A DNA stretch of 22,110 nucleotides from an uncultured Clostridia bacterium (lineage in GTDB: Bacteria > Bacillota > Clostridia > Christensenellales > CAG-138), in assembly GCA_937915925.1 (NCBI GenBank), contig CALGGM010000192.1:1-22110 (forward strand), read 5' to 3'. A program made the translations under genes and the position numbers. Below the pieces are notes generated by a model. The model saw only the letters and a list, made by a program, of their open reading frames with translations. It did no database searches and was not told the DNA's origin. Shown here in pieces: positions 7,061 to 13,750 of the stretch. Each line of letters begins with the position of its first letter. Position 1 is the first letter of the stretch.

Positions 7061-8653
7061 ATGGAAATGAAAAAGGATCAAGCGAAAAAAGGAAAGAAAA
7101 AATGGGTCGTGCTGATCGTACTGGGAGCGATCGCGGTCGTGCTCGGCGTCGGCGCGGTGATCGGGCTTCGATATGTCGATCGGATTCTGAAGCAGCCGGA
7201 GACGCTGTTTGAAGCGGACGCTTCGACGCCGATCCCGCAGAACACGGCGATCGCGCCTGCGTTCCCGATCCCGACCGACGCGGCGGGAAGCGACCGTTCG
7301 CCGCAGACGGGGACGGAAAAGCCCGTGCTGCCTTCCGCGGACGTCTCGGAGGAGGAAGCGCAGACCGGCATCGTCAACATCATGCTGATGGGGATCGACG
7401 CGTACGAGGACGGCGCAACGACCAGCGGTTCCATGCCGCATACCGACTCCATGATGGTGATCGCGGTCAATTTCGACGAAGGCACGGTGGACCTCATCAC
7501 GCTTCCGCGCGACACGTTCACCACGATTCCCGGACATTCCGGCTTCTATAAGCTCAACGGCGTGTTCAACGTCGGGCTGAACGGGAAGTTCAAGACGACG
7601 GGAAAATCCGACGATCTCAAGGACGGATTCCTTTTGACCTGCCGCACGGCGGAGGAGTGGCTCGGCGGCATTTCGATCCCGTACTATTACGGCGTGGATT
7701 TTCAGGCGGTCGAGGACATCGTGGACGCGATTGGCGGGATCGACTATGACGTCGATCAGGCGTTCCGCTCGATGAGCGGGCGGAGGTCGTACGGCGTCGG
7801 CATGCACCATCTGGACGGGGACGCGGTCATGGGATACCTGCGCATCCGTCAGAGCGCGGACGGGCTTGACAGCTCGCGCACGGCGAGACAGCGCCGAATG
7901 ATGGTCGCGATCTTCAAAAAGCTCAAGAACGAGGGCAAGCTCTCGCAGATCCCGTCGCTGATCTCCGCGGCGAACAGCGGCGTCTATACGAACACGACGC
8001 TTGGACAGACGGCGGCGCTCGTGAATTTTGCGGCAAACCTTGACACGGACAAGATCCGCACCCGCGCCATGTCGGGCGATATCGGCACGATCGAAACGTA
8101 CTGGCGGTTCGCGTATGTCGATCAGCAGAACCGCATCGATCTGATCCGGGAGGTGTACGGCGTCGATGTCGCGCCGGTCATTACGTGCAGCAGGCAGTAT
8201 GAACGCTGGCTGAACCGGATCGGGTTCGCGACGATCAAGCGCATCCATCAGATCGAGAAGGTATTGACCGTCGTGCAGGAACGGAAGGATGCAGGCGAGA
8301 CGTTCACGGACGAGCAGATCGATCTGTACGTCGCCTGCTATACGGACTATACTGCGCTGCGAGACGCCTATCTAAGGTATTCGGACGAGCTCGGGCTGAT
8401 CTATATCGATTCGCCGTGGCGCGAGCATAAGGAGAAGTTGGGCTCGTGGACCGACGAAGAAAAGCAGCGCGATAAGCAGATCTCGGAACAGGAAACGGCG
8501 TATTACGGGGACCTTGTCACGCTCTCCGAAAATGCGCATACGAGCCTTCTGAAGCTTGCAGAATCGATCGGGTACCGCAAGGTCGACTGGTCACTTAACG
8601 ACCGCTGGTACGCCGATCCGGACGTCAATGAGGTGTACGTCAACTTCGGTTGA
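7061..8653 (+). CDS. LytR-CpsA-Psr (LCP) family glycopolymer transferase
   Basis: This 530-residue membrane-anchored protein likely attaches lipid-linked glycopolymers to peptidoglycan on the outer face of the membrane. Residues about 14-37 form a single transmembrane helix after a lysine-rich start. A Pro/Thr/Ala-rich linker follows to about 100. The LCP domain spans about 103-365, with the conserved Asp in HTDSMM (D129), the Arg in LPRDTF (R150) and the YLRIR arginines (R261, R263). The last about 165 residues form a helical extension rich in charged and aromatic residues that I do not recognise. The start has AGGAAAG upstream; a second ATG two codons later is possible. Adjacency to sugar-nucleotide genes fits a role in displaying a uronic-acid-containing polymer, which is an inference. 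Confidence 0.9.
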   Translation: MEMKKDQAKKGKKKWVVLIVLGAIAVVLGVGAVIGLRYVDRILKQPETLFEADASTPIPQNTAIAPAFPIPTDAAGSDRSPQTGTEKPVLPSADVSEEEAQTGIVNIMLMGIDAYEDGATTSGSMPHTDSMMVIAVNFDEGTVDLITLPRDTFTTIPGHSGFYKLNGVFNVGLNGKFKTTGKSDDLKDGFLLTCRTAEEWLGGISIPYYYGVDFQAVEDIVDAIGGIDYDVDQAFRSMSGRRSYGVGMHHLDGDAVMGYLRIRQSADGLDSSRTARQRRMMVAIFKKLKNEGKLSQIPSLISAANSGVYTNTTLGQTAALVNFAANLDTDKIRTRAMSGDIGTIETYWRFAYVDQQNRIDLIREVYGVDVAPVITCSRQYERWLNRIGFATIKRIHQIEKVLTVVQERKDAGETFTDEQIDLYVACYTDYTALRDAYLRYSDELGLIYIDSPWREHKEKLGSWTDEEKQRDKQISEQETAYYGDLVTLSENAHTSLLKLAESIGYRKVDWSLNDRWYADPDVNEVYVNFG

Positions 8654-8680
8654 TTGGTCGGGACCGTTCAGCCGCGGTCC

Positions 8681-9841
8681 ATGGGGAAGGATATGGGGAG
8701 AACAGCAGGGATCGGCGCCGTTTTGCGCGGCGCCTTACGGTTTGCCCGAAAGAACACGGTAACGGTGATCGCCTTTTTTGCGGCGCTGATCACCATGATC
8801 ATCGTACCGCCGGATCGGGCGTATGCGGACTATTTCGATTTCAAGACGCTGACATGTCTGTTCTGCGTCCTTGCGGTCGTGTGCGCGCTGCGCAATATCC
8901 GCTTCTTCTACGTGCTCGCGAGAAAGGTAGTGCGCCTGTTTAAAAACGCGCGCATGAGCGTGCTTGCGCTCGTGTACATCACGTTTATCGGGTCCATGCT
9001 GATCGCAAACGACATGGCGCTTCTGACGTTCCTCCCGCTCGGGTTCTTTGTGCTGAGCACAACGCGGAAGGAAAAATACATGTCGTTCACCTTTATCATG
9101 CAGAATATTGCGGCGAATCTGGGCGGCATGCTGACGCCGTTCGGCAACCCGCAGAACCTGTTTCTGTACACGAAGTTTGAGATCCCGAACGGCGAGTTCA
9201 TGCGGATCATGGCGCCGCCGTTCGTGTTTTCGGTCGTGCTGATCACGCTGTGCTGCATCGTGTTCGTAAAGCCGGAGCCGCTTTCGCTGGACGATGAGAA
9301 GATCCATCTCCCGACGGGAAAGACGGTCCTGTATCTGCTGCTGTTCGCGCTTGCGATCGCGATCGTGTTCCGCGGGATCCCGTATTGGATCGGGCTTCTC
9401 GTCATCCCTGCCGTACTCCTGTTTGCCGACCGCAAGGCGCTTGCCGCGGTCGATTACCCGCTGCTGTTCACGTTCGTCTTTTTCTTCGTGTTTGCGGGCA
9501 ACATGGGCAGGATCGAGGCGGTGCGCCGGTTCTTTTCGGGACTGCTGCAAAGGAATACGCTCATCGTCAGCGTGATCTCGTGTCAGTTTATCAGCAACGT
9601 ACCGTCGGCGGTGCTGCTTTCGCAGTTCACGGCGAATTATCCGGACCTGCTGGTCGGCGTCAACATCGGCGGCGTCGGGACGCTCGTCGCTTCGCTCGCA
9701 AGCCTCATCACGCTGCGGGAGCATATCAGGAACAATCCCGGCAAAACTATGAGCTATATCGGGAAATTCTCCCTGTTCAACTTCGGCTTCCTGATTCTTC
9801 TGGTCGGATTTATGCTGCTGTGGAAGACGGTCGCGGGATAA
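8681..9841 (+). CDS. Ion transporter superfamily permease (SLC13/CitMHS/ArsB-like)
   Basis: This roughly 386-residue integral membrane protein has about ten hydrophobic helices. ANDMALLTFLPL in the first half, TPFGNPQNLFLY after it and SNVPSAVLLSQF in the second half resemble the paired hairpin motifs of anion and arsenite/citrate transporters. It probably moves a carboxylate or similar anion across the cytoplasmic membrane, but no substrate can be read from the sequence. The start is uncertain. The frame opens with TTG at 8654 directly after the LCP stop codon, and ATGs at 8681 and 8693 are alternatives, none with well-spaced Shine-Dalgarno sequence. The close spacing and lack of an obvious promoter suggest co-transcription with the LCP gene. 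A strong terminator follows. Confidence 0.75.
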   Translation: MGKDMGRTAGIGAVLRGALRFARKNTVTVIAFFAALITMIIVPPDRAYADYFDFKTLTCLFCVLAVVCALRNIRFFYVLARKVVRLFKNARMSVLALVYITFIGSMLIANDMALLTFLPLGFFVLSTTRKEKYMSFTFIMQNIAANLGGMLTPFGNPQNLFLYTKFEIPNGEFMRIMAPPFVFSVVLITLCCIVFVKPEPLSLDDEKIHLPTGKTVLYLLLFALAIAIVFRGIPYWIGLLVIPAVLLFADRKALAAVDYPLLFTFVFFFVFAGNMGRIEAVRRFFSGLLQRNTLIVSVISCQFISNVPSAVLLSQFTANYPDLLVGVNIGGVGTLVASLASLITLREHIRNNPGKTMSYIGKFSLFNFGFLILLVGFMLLWKTVAG

Positions 9842-9875
9842 ACAGCCTCAAATGTTCATAGAATATTCATAAATC

Positions 9876-9899
9876 AAGCCCCGGCTTCGGGGCTTTTTT
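9876..9899 (+). terminator. Intrinsic terminator
   Basis: AAGCCCCG and CGGGGCTT form an 8-bp stem around a GCTT loop, followed by a run of T to 9899. It terminates the LCP-permease unit. Confidence 0.93.
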
Positions 9900-9926
9900 G
9901 ATGGACATTTGTTGGACAAACCGTTT

Positions 9927-9963
9927 TATACTGCGCCGAAAGAATGCGAAAGTGCGTTCTTTC
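9927..9963 (+). promoter_or_regulatory. Weak -10 box and leader hairpin of the lipoprotein gene
   Basis: TATACT (9927-9932) is a good -10 without a clear -35. Immediately downstream, GAAAGAA (9938-9944) and TTCTTTC (9957-9963) form an inverted repeat that would fold near the 5' end of the leader. Confidence 0.3.
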
Positions 9964-9991
9964 AAAAATGAAAAAGGAGAATAACAAAATT

Positions 9992-10672
9992 ATGATGAAA
10001 AGAATGTTTGCCGTCGCGCTTGCAATCGTGATGACATTTGCACTCTGCGCATGCAGCATTGAACTCGGCGGCGAAGAGACGTGGGAATATTCCTCGGATG
10101 AACTCGAAGGCTCGAAGGACATCTACACGGATTTCTTCAGCAAGACCCTGTCCGACACGAATCAGGTCATGACCATGAAGAGCGGCGATAAGGTCATCTA
10201 TGTCGAGACGATCGACGGCACGAGCGAGTACAATTACGCGGAAACGAACGGCGCGAGCAGCTATGCGTTCGTCGCGGATGGCGTTTACTACTACGGTGTT
10301 GAGGATCCCGAGAACAATACCAAGTATTACTTCACCAGCAAGGACATGTATGACACCGGTTTCCGTACGTACAAGAGCTTTGTGAACCTGTTTGACGCCT
10401 TCACGGAGGAAGACGGCATTGTCTTTGACACCCGTGTCGAAGGCACCGCGAACGGCACCGGCGACGATCGCCAGAGCAATGCGACGCTGAAGATGACGCT
10501 CACCTACGAAGGCGAAACCATCACGGTCGAAGCGACGTCGGTGAACGAGCTTGTGACGAACATGACCATGACCAGCGGCGGCGTCGTCAACACCTTCACC
10601 TTCGAGTACGGCAATGCGTCCGTGACCGTTCCGGATCTGACCGACTGGACCAACCTGAGCGAGCAGAACTGA
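9992..10672 (+). CDS. Secreted lipoprotein of unknown function
   Basis: This is a 226-residue protein exported by Sec and probably lipid-anchored. The start MMKRMFAVALAIVMTFALCAC is a lipoprotein signal peptide with cysteine in a lipobox-like LCAC. The mature part is acidic, rich in Thr, Tyr, Gly and Asn, and looks like alternating beta strands. It is loosely reminiscent of LppX/LprG-type lipid-binding lipoproteins, but I cannot assign a family. I chose the ATG at 9992 because AAGGAG lies at 9974-9979 at an acceptable distance and the signal peptide starts there; the in-frame upstream extension is hydrophilic. It stands alone between two terminators, so it is likely monocistronic. Confidence 0.8.
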   Translation: MMKRMFAVALAIVMTFALCACSIELGGEETWEYSSDELEGSKDIYTDFFSKTLSDTNQVMTMKSGDKVIYVETIDGTSEYNYAETNGASSYAFVADGVYYYGVEDPENNTKYYFTSKDMYDTGFRTYKSFVNLFDAFTEEDGIVFDTRVEGTANGTGDDRQSNATLKMTLTYEGETITVEATSVNELVTNMTMTSGGVVNTFTFEYGNASVTVPDLTDWTNLSEQN

Positions 10673-10702
10673 ACCGCGTAATCCCAAAGGGACCAAAGGC
10701 GG

Positions 10703-10733
10703 CGCCGCAAAAGCGGGCAGACCGTTTGCGGCG
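10703..10733 (+). other. Stable hairpin downstream of the lipoprotein gene
   Basis: CGCCGCAAA (10703-10711) pairs perfectly with TTTGCGGCG (10725-10733) around a 13-base loop. There is no T-run, so it is probably an mRNA 3' stabiliser or repeat remnant rather than a terminator; the true terminator follows at 10759. Confidence 0.45.
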
Positions 10734-10758
10734 AAATGATGAAATGAATACTTACAGG

Positions 10759-10790
10759 AAGAAAGGGCGCAGATGCGTCCTTTCTTTGTT
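10759..10790 (+). terminator. Intrinsic terminator of the lipoprotein gene
   Basis: AAGAAAGGGCGC and GCGTCCTTTCTT form a long stem with one G-U pair and a very small loop (10759-10786), followed by TGTTT. The left arm's A-rich foot allows some termination on the other strand. Confidence 0.75.
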
Positions 10791-10853
10791 TCATTGATGC
10801 GCTGCGCGGGATGCGTGATTGATGACGGGGATGGGAAATGAGATATTTGCACG

Positions 10854-10876
10854 GTAGGGACGACCATTGGTCGTCC
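10854..10876 (+). repeat. GTAG-type REP palindrome, copy 1
   Basis: GTAG is directly followed by GGACGACCA-T-TGGTCGTCC. A GTAG or GGAG tetranucleotide beside a hairpin is the known signature of REP elements mobilised by RAYT transposases. Confidence 0.6.
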
Positions 10877-10894
10877 GTTGTTGTGCCGTTACGC

Positions 10895-10917
10895 GGGCGG
10901 ATGCGATCCGCCCCTAC
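10895..10917 (-). repeat. GTAG-type REP palindrome, copy 2
   Basis: On the minus strand GTAG is followed by GGGCGGA-TCGCA-TCCGCCC. It is nearly the same sequence as the element at 11134-11156 and opposite in orientation to copy 1. Confidence 0.65.
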
Positions 10918-10930
10918 GGGTAACATTATA

Positions 10931-10978
10931 CCTTCCCTTGTCAGGGAAGGTGGATCACGAAGCGAGACGGAAGGGTAG
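10931..10978. repeat. Second palindromic repeat family, copy 1
   Basis: An 8-bp hairpin CCTTCCCT-TGTC-AGGGAAGG is followed by TGGATCACGAAGCGAG and a GGAAGGGTAG end. The layout matches the element at 11067-11117: a hairpin, then TGG, a short CG-rich stretch and a G-rich end. Confidence 0.5.
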
Positions 10979-11003
10979 TCGCTTGAACCGCAAGCGTCAT
11001 GAC

Positions 11004-11029
11004 GGGACGCCGGGGTCGGCGTCCCCTAC
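11004..11029 (-). repeat. GTAG-type REP palindrome, copy 3
   Basis: On the minus strand GTAG is followed by GGGACGCCG-ACCC-CGGCGTCCC, a perfect 9-bp stem. The hairpin differs from copies 2 and 4 in sequence, but the flanking GTAG and stem size are the same. Confidence 0.6.
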
Positions 11030-11066
11030 AATCCGTTTTTACATACATGCGCGGCGCAACCAAAAG

Positions 11067-11117
11067 GCTTCCCCCCCTTGGGTGGGGAAGCTGGCGCGTT
11101 AGCGACTGATGAGGGGA
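11067..11117. repeat. Second palindromic repeat family, copy 2
   Basis: GCTTCCCC and GGGGAAGC flank an inner CCCTTGGG palindrome, followed by TGGCGCGTTAGCGACTGATG and GAGGGGA. It shares layout but not exact sequence with 10931-10978. Confidence 0.5.
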
Positions 11118-11133
11118 CAGCACAAAACTTGAC

Positions 11134-11156
11134 GGGCAGATGCGATCCGCCCCTAC
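11134..11156 (-). repeat. GTAG-type REP palindrome, copy 4
   Basis: On the minus strand GTAG is followed by GGGCGGA-TCGCA-TCTGCCC. It differs from copy 2 by one base in the stem, as expected of degenerating copies of one element. Confidence 0.6.
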
Positions 11157-11197
11157 GGGGGGATTTGACATCGATCTTGCCTCCCTTTTTCTACGGT

Positions 11198-11226
11198 TTG
11201 ACAACGCAGGGAAAATAATATGTTAT
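11198..11226 (+). promoter_or_regulatory. Sigma-A promoter upstream of the first ECF sigma gene
   Basis: A consensus -35 TTGACA (11198-11203) is followed after 17 bases by TGTTAT (11221-11226), with A/T-rich spacer. It would give basal expression of the sigma gene at 11309 upstream of the ECF-like box at 11245. Confidence 0.55.
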
Positions 11227-11244
11227 GATTTTTGAACGCGGCAA

Positions 11245-11276
11245 AGGCTTTTTTGATGGGTCGGAGGTGTCTATAA
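11245..11276 (+). promoter_or_regulatory. Divergent ECF-like promoter P1
   Basis: AGGCTTTTTT and TGTCTATA resemble the TGGACTTTTT and CGTCTTTATA of the motif shared at 16702, 18636 and 18789, but the spacer is 18 rather than 17 bases and the -35 differs. The leader after it (CATGAAAG ... GGGATC) matches that of the second sigma gene, supporting common origin. Confidence 0.4.
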
Positions 11277-11308
11277 GATAGATCCATGAAAGCCAGGAAG
11301 GGGATCCC

Positions 11309-11836
11309 ATGTCAAATTCGATCATGGATTTTATAGAAGAGAATTATGAGGCTCTTCTGACATTCGCTGTTCGGATAACCGGAAATTGGGCGGATGGGGA
11401 AGACGTTCTGCAGACGGTGGCGGAGAAGATTTGCAGCAAGCAGGATACGCTCGAAGATCCTGTGAATCGCAAGTCCTATTTGATGACGTGTATTCGCAAC
11501 TCGGCGCTGAATCTGTACCGCGCGAACGCCAAGCAGCGCACCGTCGTTTTGGATTATGAGATCGTCGACGACGTCGTTCCCGACGAAAATGCCGAACGCG
11601 CGTTTGAAATGCTGGAGTGGGTCGAAACGCTGAATCAGCATTTGCAGCGCTATGACGAGCCGTCGCGGAAGGCGTTTATCGCGTACTATATCGACCAGAT
11701 CCCGCTGGACGAGGCTGCCGCCATGCTCGGGCTCACAAAGCGACAGACGATAAAGAAGTTTGGATATATGCGCAAGCATTTGAAGGAACATCATAAGCAG
11801 CTGTTCGTGCAGCTGAATATCTTGATGACGCTGTAA
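11309..11836 (+). CDS. ECF-type RNA polymerase sigma factor, copy 1
   Basis: This 175-residue sigma-70 family protein has only regions 2 and 4, the group IV (ECF) layout, and would direct RNA polymerase to a special promoter set. Region 2 covers about residues 5-75, with NWADGEDVLQ and SYLMTCIRNSALNLYR. Region 4 covers about 115-165, with the recognition helix in LDEAAAMLGLTKRQTIKKF. The ATG at 11309 has AGGAAGGGG upstream. The protein has the same length as the sigma factor at 16768 and about 60% identity by eye, so the two are duplicates. A membrane protein gene follows 15 bp later. Upstream lie a sigma-A promoter and an ECF-like box. Confidence 0.9.
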   Translation: MSNSIMDFIEENYEALLTFAVRITGNWADGEDVLQTVAEKICSKQDTLEDPVNRKSYLMTCIRNSALNLYRANAKQRTVVLDYEIVDDVVPDENAERAFEMLEWVETLNQHLQRYDEPSRKAFIAYYIDQIPLDEAAAMLGLTKRQTIKKFGYMRKHLKEHHKQLFVQLNILMTL

Positions 11837-11851
11837 AAGAGGGAAATGGCA

Positions 11852-12688
11852 ATGAAAATGACGAGACCGGAGTGGAATTATCTGAAGAGAATTGCACTGG
11901 ATCATCCGTATTACGATACGCATAAGCTCCCGCTGACCGAACAGGAAGCGTCAGCGATCGTCAAAGCAAATATCAGCATGACCGGCAAGGAATTCGTCGA
12001 TTCCGTCTACGCAAAGCTCGGCAAGACGCGTCCGGCAAAAGGGAAGAAGCGCCTTGCGTGGCTGCGCGATTTTGCGGAGCTGCTTTCCGTGCCGACGATT
12101 CGCAGGGTCGCGATCGCCGTGCTTGCGGTCGTATTGATAACCGTGTTCTTTACCGCGACGCCCGCCGGCAGAGCGATTGCAGAGAACGTGATACAGTATA
12201 TTTCTTCTCTGCTCGATGACGGAAGATTGTTCGTTAATCGAAACGACAATGAAACGGTGATGAATCCGGCAAACCTGATGCCTCTCTCCGATAATTTCGA
12301 AGCACAGGAACAGGAAAACAGCGAGGTGTTTGTTAACACATTTGAAGACTTTATAACGATAATGGATAAGCACCCGACTGTATTGCCGTTTCCGTACATA
12401 GAGTTGTATTATTATTATGACGAATTCGTCGATTATCTGAGCTTGCGTGCAAAATATGTAACGCCGAAGGGGACGATTGATACATCTCAGATTTGGAATT
12501 CAGAGGATATGATATCTTCTACTGGAAACGGATTTACAATCTATGATGCGGATCCATCCATCTATTATTCCTTCGACAACGATGGAACGTTAAATATTTT
12601 GAAGATCTACGAGGATTCTGTTTTCGTAATTATTGCAAATGACAGCTATACCGTGGAAGAAATCCTGAGCCTTTTGATGGTCGAATAA
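11852..12688 (+). CDS. Probable membrane anti-sigma factor, copy 1
   Basis: This 278-residue single-pass membrane protein probably holds the preceding sigma factor inactive until an outside signal releases it. Residues 1-85 are basic and cytoplasmic and contain no HxxxCxxC zinc motif, so it is not a ZAS-type anti-sigma. A transmembrane helix lies at about 88-108 (AIAVLAVVLITVFFTA). The outer part is acidic and Tyr-rich, vaguely like DUF4367 domains attached to other anti-sigma proteins. I chose the ATG at 11852 over 11846 because GAGGG at 11839-11843 is properly spaced only for the former and the paralogue starts MKMTR as well. The 3' half is more A/T-rich than its surroundings. The role is inferred from topology and sigma linkage. 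Confidence 0.72.
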   Translation: MKMTRPEWNYLKRIALDHPYYDTHKLPLTEQEASAIVKANISMTGKEFVDSVYAKLGKTRPAKGKKRLAWLRDFAELLSVPTIRRVAIAVLAVVLITVFFTATPAGRAIAENVIQYISSLLDDGRLFVNRNDNETVMNPANLMPLSDNFEAQEQENSEVFVNTFEDFITIMDKHPTVLPFPYIELYYYYDEFVDYLSLRAKYVTPKGTIDTSQIWNSEDMISSTGNGFTIYDADPSIYYSFDNDGTLNILKIYEDSVFVIIANDSYTVEEILSLLMVE

Positions 12689-12706
12689 AAACCGAACCCC
12701 TATTTC

Positions 12707-12731
12707 AGCCGTGCAATGCGCACGGCTTTTT
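12707..12731 (+). terminator. Intrinsic terminator of sigma operon 1
   Basis: AGCCGTGC and GCACGGCT form an 8-bp stem around AATGC, followed by TTTTT. It lies 19 bp after the anti-sigma stop codon. Confidence 0.92.
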
Positions 12732-12764
12732 CTATACGGAGCCGGGAAAAAACAGGATTTCTTC

Positions 12765-12793
12765 TTGTCGATTTTTGCAGGGTATGGTATGAT
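12765..12793 (+). promoter_or_regulatory. Sigma-A promoter with extended -10
   Basis: TTGTCG (12765-12770) and TATGAT (12788-12793) are 17 bases apart with TATGG before the -10. It starts the acyltransferase-ligase unit. Confidence 0.68.
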
Positions 12794-12859
12794 AGGTGTC
12801 GGATTCCGAGGGGGCGACTGTTTTTCGGAACCGGAACAAATACAAAGGAGAAACCCTTC

Positions 12860-13735
12860 ATGAGCGCAAAATGGGGAGACCGGCCCGGCGCACGGTATAT
12901 CAAGGACGTGTCCGGACTGACGACGATCATGCTGCACCTGATGCCGAAGAGAACGGAGAGCGAGGTATACCTTGCCGACAAGATCGATGCGACGGAGCTG
13001 CTGCGGTTTATCGAAAAGAAGAACGCGGAACACGACAACTATAAAACGACGGTATTCCACTGCTTTGTCCTCGCGGTCGCGCGGATGATCAGGGAACGCC
13101 CGAAGATGAACCGCTATGTGCAGGGCAGACGCATTTATGAACGCGATTCGATCAGCCTGACGTTCATGGCGAAGCGGCGCTTTGCCGACGACGCGGAGGA
13201 GGCGTTCATGCAGGTCGTGCCGAAGGACACGGACACGATCGATGAGATCAGCCATCAGATCTACGGCGACGTGCGCGAGGCGCGCAAGTCCGAGCATTCC
13301 ACGGGCGGCATCGACGCGACGGTCGACGCCTTTGCGAAGATCCCGCATCCGCTTTTGATGCTGGTGTTCAAGGTCCTGCGTTGGCTCGATTTCTGGGGCA
13401 GAATCCCGAAGTCTTTGAAGGACGGCGATTCAAACTACAGCACCGTGCTGCTGTCCAACCTCGGCAGCATCAAGGGACCGGCGGTCTATCATCATTTGAA
13501 CAATTACGGAACGAACAGCATCATGATCACGGTCGGCACGCTGCACAAGGAGGAGATGGTCATGCCGGACGGGACCAAGGAGGTCCGCGACGTGCTGGAT
13601 TTCGGAGCGACGATCGACGAGCGCATCGGCGACGGGTTCTACTTTGTGCGGAGCCTGCGCCTTGTGAAGTATATTTTTGCACATCCGGAGATTTTGGACA
13701 AGCCGTTCGGCGAGCCCAGCGGATTTGAATATTGA
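12860..13735 (+). CDS. E2-type acyltransferase-fold protein lacking the catalytic His
   Basis: This 291-residue soluble protein resembles the catalytic domain of 2-oxo acid dehydrogenase E2 subunits and chloramphenicol acetyltransferase, without lipoyl or subunit-binding domains. The C-terminal block LDFGATIDERIGDGF (about 246-260) aligns with the DHRxxDG active-site motif. The catalytic His is replaced by Glu254 while D258-G259 are kept. STVLLSNLGSIKG near 194-206 is the usual strand before it. The ATG at 12860 has AAAGGAG upstream at good spacing; the frame extends further left, across the terminator and promoter, and is not used. The acyl-CoA ligase starts 15 bp after it, so an acyl-CoA-linked reaction is likely, but catalysis must differ from CAT or E2, or the protein may be regulatory or a carrier-binding scaffold. 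Confidence 0.78.
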   Translation: MSAKWGDRPGARYIKDVSGLTTIMLHLMPKRTESEVYLADKIDATELLRFIEKKNAEHDNYKTTVFHCFVLAVARMIRERPKMNRYVQGRRIYERDSISLTFMAKRRFADDAEEAFMQVVPKDTDTIDEISHQIYGDVREARKSEHSTGGIDATVDAFAKIPHPLLMLVFKVLRWLDFWGRIPKSLKDGDSNYSTVLLSNLGSIKGPAVYHHLNNYGTNSIMITVGTLHKEEMVMPDGTKEVRDVLDFGATIDERIGDGFYFVRSLRLVKYIFAHPEILDKPFGEPSGFEY

Positions 13736-13750
13736 AAAAAAGGGGACACT

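Noticed and set aside
6941..8248. Long open frame antisense to the LCP gene
   Set aside because: The Arg/Asp-rich translation is typical of shadow frames and it runs through the promoter and terminator of the real genes.
10854..11156. Possible CRISPR array, because of repeated palindromes
   Set aside because: Repeat units vary, are in both orientations and have irregular spacing, with no cas genes nearby.
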